Positions 44,639 to 52,834 of a DNA stretch of 64,000 nucleotides are shown here, piece by piece. Source of the DNA: Sphingomonas japonica (GTDB lineage: Bacteria; Pseudomonadota; Alphaproteobacteria; Sphingomonadales; Sphingomonadaceae); contig NZ_VDYR01000001.1 of assembly GCF_006346325.1 (NCBI RefSeq), forward strand, positions 1,550,001 to 1,614,000. Reading direction: 5' to 3'. Under the pieces are notes generated by a model. That model ran no database searches, was not told where the DNA came from, and was given only the letters and a program-made list of their open reading frames with translations. Each line of letters begins with the position of its first letter. Position 1 is the first letter of the stretch. The translations under genes and the position numbers were made by a program.

Positions 44639-45382
44639 TCAGTCGCGGCTGCCGAGGAACGACAGCAGGAACTGAAACATGTTGACGAAGTCGAGATACA
44701 GCGACAACGCGCCCATGATCACGGCCTTGCCCATCATGTCGGTACCGGCGACGTGGCTGTACATCAGCTTGATCCGCTGCGTGTCATAGGCGGTTAGCCC
44801 CGCGAACAGCAGCACGCCAATCGCGCTGATCACCAGGCTCATCGTTCCCGACTGGAACCACAGGTTGAGCAGGCTGGCGACGATGATACCGACCAGGCCC
44901 ATGATCAGGAAGGTGCCGAACGCCTGCAGGTTGCGCTTGGTGGTGTAGCCATAGAGCGACAGCGACAGGAACGCTGCGGCGGTCGCGAAGAAGGTGATCG
45001 CGATCGACGACCCGGTATAGACCAGGAAGATCGTCGACATCGACAGGCCCATCACACCGGCAAAAGCCCAGAAGATCATCTGCGCCGCGCCGGTCGACAG
45101 GCGGTTGATGCCAAAGCTCAGCACCATAACGAACGCCAGCGGCGACAGCATGATGATGTATTTGAGGATGCCGCCGCTCATGAACACGGCCGCGGCCGGC
45201 GACGAGGTGCCGCCCATCGAGAACAGCAGCGCAACGATGCCCGTCAGCAGCACGCCCGACGCCATATAGTTGTAGACAGAAAGCATGTAGGACCGGAGCC
45301 CCGCGTCATACGCGACCGAGCGCGTATCGGCGCCCGTCGCAAAGGGCGCGGCGGTCGTCCGGGGGTCTGACCAGTTAGCCAT
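44639..45382 (-). CDS. Bax inhibitor-1 / YccA family membrane protein
   Basis: A 247-residue inner-membrane protein with seven hydrophobic helices (for example YMASGVLLTGIVALLF, MIFWAFAGVMGLSMSTIFLV, ISAIGVLLFAGLTAYDTQRI). The conserved C-terminal Asp in AYDTQRIK is part of the pH/calcium-sensing di-aspartyl latch of this family. In bacteria it is linked to membrane-protein quality control (FtsH in E. coli). A strong ribosome-binding site AAAGGAG precedes the ATG. Confidence 0.92.
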   Translation of the reverse strand: MANWSDPRTTAAPFATGADTRSVAYDAGLRSYMLSVYNYMASGVLLTGIVALLFSMGGTSSPAAAVFMSGGILKYIIMLSPLAFVMVLSFGINRLSTGAAQMIFWAFAGVMGLSMSTIFLVYTGSSIAITFFATAAAFLSLSLYGYTTKRNLQAFGTFLIMGLVGIIVASLLNLWFQSGTMSLVISAIGVLLFAGLTAYDTQRIKLMYSHVAGTDMMGKAVIMGALSLYLDFVNMFQFLLSFLGSRD

Positions 45383-45497
45383 CGAAAACTCCTTTGCCCG
45401 GCACTTCGCCGGATAGGCCGAATATCGCCCCTGCCCCCCGGTTTTTCAAGCGAAACCGGTGGGCAGTCTTTGTAACAAAGGGTAACGCGGCATTGAC

Positions 45498-46031
45498 ATG
45501 CATCGCCTGTTCGTCGCGCTTCGGCCTCCGCCCGACATCCGCGCCCGCCTGATCGCGGCAATGGGCGACGTGCCCGGCGCGCGCTGGCAGGACGACGAGC
45601 AGCTTCACATCACGCTGCGCTTCGTCGGCGAAGTCGATGCGCGGACAGCCGACGATATAACGGTTGCGCTGGCGGCAGTTCGGTTTCCGAAAATCGTCGT
45701 CGCGCTTAATGGCGTCGGCACCTTTACCAAGCGCAGCCGCGTCAACGCGATCTGGGCAGGCGTGGCGCCGCACGACGCGCTGGCGGCGCTGCACCGCAAG
45801 ATCGATCATGCGATCGTGCGAGCCGGCCAGCCGCCCGAGCGGCGCGCCTACCTCCCGCACATCACGCTCGCCCGGCTCGGCGCGAGCGCAGGACCGAGCG
45901 AGCGCTTCGTCGCCGAGCACACTGCGATGACCAGCGCGCCGTTCGCGCTCGAACATTTCACGCTGTTCGAAAGCCATCTTGGCAGCGACGGCGCACGATA
46001 TGTCCCGATCGAGCGCTATCCGCTGGGTTGA
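45498..46031 (+). CDS. thpR: RNA 2',3'-cyclic phosphodiesterase
   Basis: A 177-residue 2H phosphoesterase that hydrolyses 2',3'-cyclic phosphate ends. Both HxTx motifs are present: LHITLRFVGE (about residues 36-45) and PHITLARLG (about 119-127). The N-terminus MHRLFVALRPP is typical of LigT/ThpR. Its last 16 bases overlap the 3' end of the convergent methyltransferase gene. Confidence 0.92.
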   Translation: MHRLFVALRPPPDIRARLIAAMGDVPGARWQDDEQLHITLRFVGEVDARTADDITVALAAVRFPKIVVALNGVGTFTKRSRVNAIWAGVAPHDALAALHRKIDHAIVRAGQPPERRAYLPHITLARLGASAGPSERFVAEHTAMTSAPFALEHFTLFESHLGSDGARYVPIERYPLG

Positions 46032-46606
46032 GCCGCATCCGCGCGCTCGGGCACGCGCCACAGATAGATCTTGCCGAGCAGCGACCCGCCGATCACCGCC
46101 TCGGGCTCCCATCCGTCGATATCGTGATAATAGCCGACGACGCGCGATCCCGGCGCCAATTCCGCGCGCAGCTTGGGCGCGAGCCGGTCGTTGATCGATG
46201 GCCACAGGAACAGCGTGACGACGCTGACACCGGACAGGTCGGCGTTGAAGATGTCGCCCTCTTCGAAGGTCACTCGATCGGCGACCCCGGCGGCGGCGGC
46301 ATTGGCGCGTGCGACCGCGACCAGCCGGGGTTCGAGTTCGATACCGCGCCCGCGCGCGCCGTAGCGGCGCGCCGCGGCGATCGGCACGCGGCCGTCGCCC
46401 GAGCCGAGATCGAGCACGGTGTCCGCCGCCGTCACCTTGGCAAGGTCGAGCATCTTGACGACGACGCCCTCCGGCGTCGGCTGGTAGCCGATATCGGGCT
46501 TGCGTTCGGGCCGCGCGGACGCATCGGCGCCGGGCGGAAGCGCCGGCAGCGGCCAGGCGCAATTTGCGAGCAACAGCGCGCACGCCAGTATCGCCATGTG
46601 TCGCAT
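46016..46606 (-). CDS. Class I SAM-dependent methyltransferase with lipoprotein leader
   Basis: A 196-residue protein. The SAM-binding motif I is VLDLGSGDGRVPIAAA, with GRGIELEPRLVAVARANA (acidic loop) and FEEGDIFN following. The start at 46606 has GGGGA upstream and gives MRHMAILACALLLANC, a signal peptide with lipobox LANC. That predicts a periplasmic lipoprotein, an odd location for a SAM-dependent enzyme. Related leader-bearing methyltransferases are widespread but have no assigned substrate. Confidence 0.82.
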   Translation of the reverse strand: MRHMAILACALLLANCAWPLPALPPGADASARPERKPDIGYQPTPEGVVVKMLDLAKVTAADTVLDLGSGDGRVPIAAARRYGARGRGIELEPRLVAVARANAAAAGVADRVTFEEGDIFNADLSGVSVVTLFLWPSINDRLAPKLRAELAPGSRVVGYYHDIDGWEPEAVIGGSLLGKIYLWRVPERADAAQPSG

Positions 46607-46720
46607 CCGCAATCCCCAGCCGCCAATGGATCACAATACCCGCCGATATGGCGCCGTCCCGATCCGTGGATCGAGGATGAGCGATTTCACAAGGCGTTGA
46701 AAGACCCGAGCTACGGAATC
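46607..46720. other. Intergenic stretch, nothing recognised
   Basis: This is the proximal part of an 886-bp gap without a convincing protein gene. It should contain the promoter of the leftward methyltransferase gene; no clear -35/-10 pair was found. Confidence 0.4.
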
Positions 46721-46752
46721 AAAAAAGGGGACCGACATTGCTGTCGGTCCCC
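46721..46752 (-). terminator. Strong leftward terminator with no known upstream gene
   Basis: GGGGACCGACA and TGTCGGTCCCC form an 11-bp perfect stem. On the minus strand the loop is the tetraloop GCAA, and the stem is followed by six T. It terminates leftward transcription coming from 46.75-47.5 kb, where no convincing protein gene is visible. Confidence 0.85.
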
Positions 46753-47211
46753 GTGTCGCCAGCTCCCGGTCGCGCACATCCTTGCGGATCATCGCGCCCT
46801 GGTGTCGGCGGCAGCACCCGGGTCGCACCGGCGAGGGCGACGATCCGAATGTTCGGTCACCGGGATGGACGGCTCGGCGCGGTGACGCGCGGCGCATTCC
46901 ATCCTCGGCGGCCAGCAGTTCCGGGCAAGCCCTTCGCTGCCTTGTGGCCGCGACGCGAATCCGGTCTTCCGAAGAAAAGCGCATTCCGCCCGATCGGCCA
47001 CCCGATACACGCCGAAGCGCCGATCGGTCTGGGCTCCGTCCCTGCTCCACCATCCCGCCACTGTCCTTGCAGAGCAGCGGCGATCGGCGGTGGCAGTTCC
47101 TTCGCCCGAACTGTCCCGACGCGGTTTCCATATAGGCGCCACCGTCCGAACAATCCTGTATCCCGCGGATTTCCTCAACTTTCGCCGGATCCGTCCGCCG
47201 TCTACAGATAG
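46753..47211 (-). ncRNA. Candidate untranslated transcript ending at the 46721-46752 terminator
   Basis: The presence of a strong terminator implies a leftward RNA here. Open frames in this stretch are Arg/Ser/Pro-rich and show no protein-like pattern. I looked for tmRNA tag sequence, RNase P core motifs and the SRP RNA tetraloop and found none, so the RNA, if real, is unassigned. The 5' end is unknown and the boundaries are nominal. Confidence 0.3.
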
Positions 47212-47226
47212 GATGGTGTCACCATC
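47212..47226. repeat. Perfect 15-bp palindrome (odd centre)
   Basis: GATGGTG-T-CACCATC, in the gap between the unassigned leftward terminator and the glycine-zipper genes. It is a possible regulator site. Confidence 0.5.
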
Positions 47227-47314
47227 GACGAGTCGCGCCAAGCACGAAATCGACCCCGCGGCCTGTGGATAGCGTGAATATCGGGGACGAACCCCGTCGC
47301 TGGTCGTGCGTCGC

Positions 47315-47332
47315 CGCCGGATATATCCGGCG
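47315..47332. repeat. Perfect 18-bp palindrome
   Basis: CGCCGGATATATCCGGCG is perfectly self-complementary and lies about 160 bp upstream of the first glycine-zipper gene. It may be an operator or a short hairpin. A TGTGGATAG sequence, one base from a DnaA box, is at 47264-47272. Nothing else is recognised in the 47227-47493 gap. Confidence 0.5.
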
Positions 47333-47493
47333 ATGCGGGCGCGAGCTAAATCTTCGGTCTGCTCACCGCCTTTTCCCCATGCGCTCTCAATAGCTTGCGC
47401 GGCACGACCCGAGCCTGTCGGTTCGTTCATGCAACCCGCGGGCAGGATGCTCGTTACGCTTCCGACGATTCAACCGAGTGAATGGAGTATATC

Positions 47494-47811
47494 ATGCGTA
47501 ACCTCATGTTGATGGCGGCAGCAGCGTCGCTCGCGGTGCCGGTCGCAATGGCCGTACCGACCGACAAGGCGGAAGCAGCTGCGCAGAAGCACAAGCGCTA
47601 TAAATACCGCGAGTGGAAAGGGCGCGACGGCCGTCGCTATTGCCGCAAGCCCGACGGAACCACCGGCTTGGTGGTAGGCGGCGTCGCAGGCGCGCTTGCC
47701 GGACGGGCGATCGACACCCGCGGCGATCGCACCTTGGGTACGCTGCTGGGTGCCGGTGCCGGCGCGCTCGCCGGACGCACGATCGAGCGCGAAGGCAGCG
47801 GCTGCCGCTGA
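47494..47811 (+). CDS. Glycine-zipper 2TM domain protein 1
   Basis: A 105-residue exported protein. The leader MRNLMLMAAAASLAVPVAMA is a signal peptide. The C-terminal half is a glycine-zipper pair (TGLVVGGVAGALAGRAID, LGTLLGAGAGALAGRTIE) of the Rickettsia 17 kDa surface antigen type, which inserts in membranes. The motif YCRKPDGTTG before the zipper is shared with the next gene. GGAG precedes the ATG. Envelope-structural role is inferred. Confidence 0.8.
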   Translation: MRNLMLMAAAASLAVPVAMAVPTDKAEAAAQKHKRYKYREWKGRDGRRYCRKPDGTTGLVVGGVAGALAGRAIDTRGDRTLGTLLGAGAGALAGRTIEREGSGCR

Positions 47812-47818
47812 CGACAAT

Positions 47819-47845
47819 GGGGCGGGTCGCTGATCCGCCCCTTTT
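47819..47845 (+). terminator. Terminator between the glycine-zipper genes
   Basis: GGGGCGG and CCGCCCC form a 7-bp stem with a nine-base loop followed by TTTT, eight bases after the first stop codon. Confidence 0.75.
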
Positions 47846-47866
47846 CACAGGTTCAACAGGAGGAAG

Positions 47867-48256
47867 ATGATGCGTAAGGCAGCAATGATTCTCGGCGCGA
47901 CGGCGATGCTGTCGCTGGGTGCATGTTCGCAATATGGCGGTGCCGGCGGCGGCTTGTTCGGCGGTCTCGGCGGCGGTGGCGATCCGTATTATGCCGACCA
48001 ATATTATCGCGACGGGCCGAACTACCAGACGCGCCGTCTCGGCCGCAACGACCAGGTCTTCCGCGGTCGCGACAACCGCTATTACTGCAAGCGCGACGAC
48101 GGGTCGACCGGCCTGATCGTCGGTGCGATCGCCGGCGGCGTGCTCGGCAACATCATCGCGCCGGGCGGATCGAAGACGCTCGGGTCGCTGATCGGCGGCG
48201 CTGGTGGCGCGATCGCGGGCGAGCAGATCGACAGGGGTGATGTGCAGTGCCGGTAA
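47867..48256 (+). CDS. Glycine-zipper 2TM domain lipoprotein 2
   Basis: A 129-residue lipoprotein. The leader MMRKAAMILGATAMLSLGAC has a lipobox LGAC at Cys20. A Gly/Tyr-rich linker (GGAGGGLFGGLGGGGDPYY) precedes YYCKRDDGSTGLIVGAIAGG and a second zipper segment, matching the upstream paralogue. AGGAGG is seven bases before the ATG. The osmC-family gene starts inside its last codons. Confidence 0.82.
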   Translation: MMRKAAMILGATAMLSLGACSQYGGAGGGLFGGLGGGGDPYYADQYYRDGPNYQTRRLGRNDQVFRGRDNRYYCKRDDGSTGLIVGAIAGGVLGNIIAPGGSKTLGSLIGGAGGAIAGEQIDRGDVQCR

Positions 48257-48675
48257 ACACCGGGTCGGCGCGGTATGAAGGGCTGGGCAAGGCCGGGGTC
48301 GGTCATGTCTCGACAGGGTCGGGCGCGTTATCCGACCAGCCTTATGGATTTGGGACCCGGTTCGGCGACGAACCGGGGACCAATCCCGAGGAGCTGATCG
48401 CCGCGGCCCACGCATCGTGCTTCACGATGGCACTGAGCTTCGCGCTCGATGCGGCCGGGTACAAGGACGGCACGCTCGACACGAGCGCAAAGGTGACGCT
48501 CGACAAGGACGGAGACGGGTTCAAGGTGACGCGCTCCGCATTGACGCTGAAAGCTCGGGTCGCCGGGATCGATGCGGCTGAATTCGAGAAGATCGCGCTC
48601 GATGCCAAGGCGAACTGCCCGATCTCCAAACTGCTCAACACCGACATCACGCTCGAGCATAGCCTCGAGACGTAA
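48247..48675 (+). CDS. OsmC family peroxiredoxin
   Basis: A 142-residue OsmC/Ohr-fold protein that reduces organic hydroperoxides through two cysteines, seen in AAAHASCFTMALS and KANCPISKLL. The N-terminal pattern GSARYEGLGKAGVGHVST and SGAL is typical of OsmC. The start is GTG at 48247, overlapping the end of the glycine-zipper gene by 10 bases, so it is coupled to it. Confidence 0.92.
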   Translation: MPVNTGSARYEGLGKAGVGHVSTGSGALSDQPYGFGTRFGDEPGTNPEELIAAAHASCFTMALSFALDAAGYKDGTLDTSAKVTLDKDGDGFKVTRSALTLKARVAGIDAAEFEKIALDAKANCPISKLLNTDITLEHSLET

Positions 48676-48718
48676 CGTCGAAAATGCGGCGTTAACCGGG
48701 AGCGTGTAGGCGCGAAGC

Positions 48719-49900
48719 ATGCTTCGTGTCCTCACGCTCTCGACGCTGTTCCCGGACGCGACGCGGCCCAATTTCGGGATCTTCGTCGAGCGGCAAACAA
48801 AGGGCCTGGCGGCACGCCCGGATGTCGAGCTGCGCGTGGTCGCGCCGGTCGGATTGCCGCCCTTCCCGCTCTCGCTCGGACACCGACATCGCATTCTCGC
48901 CAGTCTGCCGTTTGCCGAGCAGTGGCGCGGCTTGACCGTGACACGGCCGCGCTTCGCCGCCATCCCCGCCACTGCGGGGCGATTTCACACGGCGATGCTG
49001 GTGCGGGCATTGCTCCCGCATCTGGAACGTCTGCGGGGTTCGTTCGCATTCGACATCATCGATGCCGAGTTCTTCTTTCCCGACGGGCCCGCCGCGATCG
49101 CGCTGGGGCGGCATTTCGGTGTGCCGGTATCGATCAAGGCGCGCGGCGCCGACATCCATTATTGGGGAACCCGTCCTGCGACTGCCCCGCAAGTCCGGAA
49201 CGCCGCGCGGGCAGCCGGCGGAGTGCTTGCGGTATCGGAGGCATTGCGCGCCGATATCGCTGCGCTCGGCGTCGATGCAGCCGGTATCCGCGTCCACCGC
49301 ACCGGAGTCGATCTCGACCGGTTCGCGCCGGGGAACCGCACGGCGCTCAAGGAAGCAATCGGCGTCTCCGGTCCGCTCGTGGCGTCGATCGGCGCGCTGA
49401 TCCCGCGCAAGGGTCACGCGATCGTCATCGACGCGGTCGCCAAACTGCCGGGCGTGCAGCTTCACATCGCCGGCGAAGGCCCGGAGCGCGGCAAATTGGC
49501 GGCGCAGATCGCTTGGCTCGGCATCGGAGATCGCGTGCGGCTGCTGGGATCGGTGGCGCACGAGGCGCTGCCGACGCTGCTCGCCGCGGCCGACGTGATG
49601 GCGCTGGCATCGGCGTCGGAAGGTCTCGCCAACGCCTGGGTCGAGGCGCTGGCGTGCGGAACGCCGATCGTGATCACCGCGGCCGGCGGCGCTGCCGAAC
49701 TGGTCGATCGCCCTGCCGCCGGGCGGATCGTGGCGCGCGATGCCGGGGCGTTTGCGGATGCGATCGGCGCGTTGCTGTCAGCACCGCCCGCCGCCGCCGA
49801 TGTCCGGGAGGCGGCGATGCCCTTCACCTGGCAGGCCAATAGCGACGCGCTGTTCGCGCATCTGAGCTCGATCGTCGCGAACGCTCAGTCTAGCGGGTAA
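48719..49900 (+). CDS. Glycosyltransferase family 4
   Basis: A 393-residue GT-B glycosyltransferase. The N-terminal domain has LFPDATRPNFGIFVERQ and SIKARGADIHYWG; the C-terminal donor domain has GALIPRKGHAIVIDAVAKL, IAGEGPERG and SEGLANAWVEALACGTPIV (EX7E motif). It resembles transferases that act on polysaccharides or teichuronic-type polymers. The acceptor is unknown and no exopolysaccharide genes are adjacent. Confidence 0.88.
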   Translation: MLRVLTLSTLFPDATRPNFGIFVERQTKGLAARPDVELRVVAPVGLPPFPLSLGHRHRILASLPFAEQWRGLTVTRPRFAAIPATAGRFHTAMLVRALLPHLERLRGSFAFDIIDAEFFFPDGPAAIALGRHFGVPVSIKARGADIHYWGTRPATAPQVRNAARAAGGVLAVSEALRADIAALGVDAAGIRVHRTGVDLDRFAPGNRTALKEAIGVSGPLVASIGALIPRKGHAIVIDAVAKLPGVQLHIAGEGPERGKLAAQIAWLGIGDRVRLLGSVAHEALPTLLAAADVMALASASEGLANAWVEALACGTPIVITAAGGAAELVDRPAAGRIVARDAGAFADAIGALLSAPPAAADVREAAMPFTWQANSDALFAHLSSIVANAQSSG

Positions 49901-50259
49901 AGTGCGGCGGCGATCCAGCGCAGTTCGGCGCGCAGCACACCCCAGGCGCGCGCAGCGGCGCGGCTGTCCATGAATTCGAGCCCGATGCCGCGCGCGTCGA
50001 GCGCCTCGATAAGCGCGCGCGGCGGACGACGCATACTGCTGCCGGTTCCGAGCAGGATGAACTCGGGCGCAGGATCGATCGCGAGCAGCGGCGCCAGTGC
50101 CTCGATACCGAGCTCGGCAAGCGGCGGCGGACTCCACGCATCGGCGCGGAGAGGCGTGATCGTCAGCCCTTCATAGACGCCGTCATCGACTTTGAACCCC
50201 CGCCCGACGATCGCGGCGATCAGCGGGCCTTCGCTCGGCCCCGCCTTATCGATCCGCAT
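49885..50259 (-). CDS. Mth938-like domain protein (NDUFAF3-like)
   Basis: A 124-residue protein of the Mth938/DUF498 family (FKVDDGVYEGLTITP, APEFILLGTGSSMRRPP). In alphaproteobacteria it is regularly placed after secF; the eukaryotic homologue NDUFAF3 assists complex I assembly. The ATG shares one base with the secF stop (TGATG). Its 3' end overlaps the convergent glycosyltransferase by 16 bases. Confidence 0.88.
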   Translation of the reverse strand: MRIDKAGPSEGPLIAAIVGRGFKVDDGVYEGLTITPLRADAWSPPPLAELGIEALAPLLAIDPAPEFILLGTGSSMRRPPRALIEALDARGIGLEFMDSRAAARAWGVLRAELRWIAAALYPLD

Positions 50260-51224
50260 CAGGGAAGATCTTTGGCCGCCACGCGCTCGGCGCCATGCGG
50301 GTTGACGTCCTTCGGCACGAAGCTGTCGGGCTTCAGCTTCAGCCAAAGCAGGATCGCCGCGGAGACATAGACCGACGAGAAGGTGCCGATAACGATGCCG
50401 AGGAGCATCGCCGCGGTGAAACCGAAGATCACTTCCGGCCCCAGTACCAGCAGGATCGCCAGAGTGATGCCGATCGACAGCGACGTGACGACGGTGCGCG
50501 ACAGCGTTTCGTTGATCGACAGGTCGAGGATCGAAACGATGTCCATCTTACGGTATTTGCGCAGATTCTCGCGGATGCGGTCATAGACGACGATGGTGTC
50601 GTTCAAGGAATAGCCGATGATCGTCAGGATCGCGGCGACGATGTTGAGATCGAATTCGAGTTGGGTGATCGCGAAGAACCCCAGCGTCAGCACGACATCG
50701 TGGAATAGCGCGAAGAGCGCGCCAACGCCGAACTGCCATTCGAACCGGAACCAGACGTACAGTGCGATCGCCGCCATCGCCAGCGCGAGGCTGATCGCGC
50801 CGGTGCGGAACAGTTCCTCGCTGACCTTGCTCGAGACGCTCTGGACGCCGCCGATGGTCGCGCCGGGATAAGTCGTCTCGATCATCGAACGCAGCTTGAC
50901 CGCGGCCTGGTTGGCGGCATCGACGCCGCCCTCAGGCACCGGCGTGCGGATGCCGATTTCCTGCGGCGAGCCGAATTGCTGAATCGTCGCTTCGCCGAAG
51001 CCCAGCGCCTCGACGCGTTCGCGCACTTCGTCCTGCGACACCGGCTGCGCGAAGGTCACGCGCAGGCTCTGCCCGCCGACGAAATCGATGCCGAGGTTGA
51101 ACCCCATCACGAAGCACAAAACTATGCTGGCGCCGAGCATCAGCAGCGACGTGACCATCGCCACCACCCGATATTTGAGGAACGGGATGTTGGTATGGTC
51201 GGGAACCAGTTTCAGCGGACGCAT
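50259..51224 (-). CDS. secF: Protein translocase subunit SecF
   Basis: A 321-residue inner-membrane component of the SecDF complex, which uses the proton motive force to finish protein export. Six helices surround a periplasmic domain. Family stretches are MGFNLGIDFVGGQSLRV and IGYSLNDTIVVYDRIREN. secD precedes it by 11 bp. Confidence 0.96.
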   Translation of the reverse strand: MRPLKLVPDHTNIPFLKYRVVAMVTSLLMLGASIVLCFVMGFNLGIDFVGGQSLRVTFAQPVSQDEVRERVEALGFGEATIQQFGSPQEIGIRTPVPEGGVDAANQAAVKLRSMIETTYPGATIGGVQSVSSKVSEELFRTGAISLALAMAAIALYVWFRFEWQFGVGALFALFHDVVLTLGFFAITQLEFDLNIVAAILTIIGYSLNDTIVVYDRIRENLRKYRKMDIVSILDLSINETLSRTVVTSLSIGITLAILLVLGPEVIFGFTAAMLLGIVIGTFSSVYVSAAILLWLKLKPDSFVPKDVNPHGAERVAAKDLP

Positions 51225-51235
51225 GGATCAGGGCC

Positions 51236-52834
51236 TCAGATGTGCAGCGTCTTGGGACGGCTGCGCTTGAGATAGTCGGCGACCAGCAGGCGCGTGAAGG
51301 TGACGCCGGTGAATACCGAGGTGACGATGCCGATCGCCAGCACTACCGCAAAGCCGCGGATCGGACCGGAGCCGAACACGAACATGATCGCCGCCGAGAT
51401 GACGTTGGTGATGTTAGCGTCGAAGATCGCGGTCGACGCTTCCTTGTAGCCGAACTCGACCGCCTGGATCGCACCGCGCGGTCTGCGCAATTCCTCCCGG
51501 ATGCGTTCGTTGATGAGCACGTTCGCATCGACCGCCGCGCCGATCGTCAACACGAAGCCGGCAATGCCGGGCAGAGTCAGTGTCGCGTTGAAGAAGCCCA
51601 TGATGCCAAGGATCATCACCGCGTTCACCAGCAGCGCCAGCGTCGTGTAGACCCCGAATCGCAGATAGGTGACGATCATGAAGACCATCAGCGCGACCGA
51701 TGCTACCACGCCGGCGAGCACGCCCGATTGGATCGATTCGGCGCCGAGTTCGGCGGAGATCGAACTTTCCTGAACCACCTTGAGCGCAACCGGCAGCTTG
51801 CCCGAGCGCAGTGCGATCGCGAGGCTGTTGGCGCTCTCGACGGTGAAGCCGCCCTGGATGGTGGCGGCGCCGCCGAGGATCGGTTCGTTGATATTGGGGG
51901 CCGAGATGACCTCGTCATCGACGATGATCGCGAACGGGCGACCGGCATTTTCCTGCGTCACGCGTGCAAACCGCCGACCGCCTTCGGAGTTGAAGGTGAT
52001 CGCGACCATCGGCTGGCCGTTCTGCGGATCGAATTCCTGACGCGCGTCGGTAAGCTGGTCGCCCGACAGGATCGTCGCGCGCTTGACCGCGATCGGCCCG
52101 CCGCCCTCGGCATAGGGCAGGATCTGGCTGCCGATCGGCGCGCGGCCGGCAGCGACTTCCTGCGGATTGGCATTGACGTCGACCAGCTTGAATTCAAGCC
52201 GTGCGGTGCGGCCGAGCAGTGCCTTCAAGGCTTCGGGATCTTCGAGCCCCGGCACCTGCACGACAATGCGGTTGCCGCCTTCGCGGATGATCGTCGGTTC
52301 GCGCGTGCCGAGTTCGTCGATGCGATTGCGCACCACCTCGGTCGCATCGCCCATCGCCTGCTCGATCGCCTGGTTGATCCCGGCCTCGGTCTGGGTCAGC
52401 ACGAAGCGCGTCGAATCGACGACCTCGATATTCCATTCGCGCTGGCCGGTCAGACCGGCGCCGCTGCCGGTTACCGACAGCAGCCGTTCGCGAGCGGCAT
52501 CGACCTGCGCGGCGTCGCGCACCAGAAAGCTCAGGCGTCCGCCGCGGGTCGAGATGTCGCCGATGGCGATGCGCGGCGTGGCGCGGCGCATTTCCGACGC
52601 GACCGTCTCGCGCATCGCTTCCAGCCGGGTTTCGGCGACGTCGGCGGTGTCGGCTTCGAGCAGGATGTAGCTGCCCCCGGCGAGATCGAGGCCGAGGTTG
52701 ATCTTTGGCGCGGTAACCCACGCCGGCAGCTGGCGCGTGACCGAGGCAGGCAGGAAGCTGGGGATCGCGAGCAGGAAGCAGGCGGCGATCGTGAGCCAGA
52801 CCGCCCAGACCTTCCAGCGGGGAAAGTCGAGCAT
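51236..52834 (-). CDS. secD: Protein translocase subunit SecD
   Basis: A 532-residue inner-membrane partner of SecF. It has one N-terminal helix, a large periplasmic region starting LGLDLAGGSYILLEAD, and five C-terminal helices with IGAAVDANVLINERIREELR, containing the conserved Asp and Arg of proton transport. It shares one base with the yajC stop (TGATG). Confidence 0.96.
   Translation of the reverse strand: MLDFPRWKVWAVWLTIAACFLLAIPSFLPASVTRQLPAWVTAPKINLGLDLAGGSYILLEADTADVAETRLEAMRETVASEMRRATPRIAIGDISTRGGRLSFLVRDAAQVDAARERLLSVTGSGAGLTGQREWNIEVVDSTRFVLTQTEAGINQAIEQAMGDATEVVRNRIDELGTREPTIIREGGNRIVVQVPGLEDPEALKALLGRTARLEFKLVDVNANPQEVAAGRAPIGSQILPYAEGGGPIAVKRATILSGDQLTDARQEFDPQNGQPMVAITFNSEGGRRFARVTQENAGRPFAIIVDDEVISAPNINEPILGGAATIQGGFTVESANSLAIALRSGKLPVALKVVQESSISAELGAESIQSGVLAGVVASVALMVFMIVTYLRFGVYTTLALLVNAVMILGIMGFFNATLTLPGIAGFVLTIGAAVDANVLINERIREELRRPRGAIQAVEFGYKEASTAIFDANITNVISAAIMFVFGSGPIRGFAVVLAIGIVTSVFTGVTFTRLLVADYLKRSRPKTLHI

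Noticed and set aside
46753..47211. tmRNA, RNase P RNA or SRP RNA in the leftward transcript region
   Set aside because: I looked for the tmRNA tag codons, the RNase P GAGGAAAGTC core and the SRP GGAA loop context on the minus strand and found none. A covariance search would be decisive.
47264..47272. DnaA box and replication origin
   Set aside because: TGTGGATAG is a single near-match; there is no cluster of boxes, no AT-rich unwinding region and no origin-associated genes.
46789..47430. Minus-strand frame of about 213 codons in the 46.6-47.5 kb gap as a protein gene
   Set aside because: The composition is Arg/Ser/Pro-rich, there is no conserved motif or convincing ribosome-binding site, and competing frames overlap on both strands. 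Treated as non-coding.
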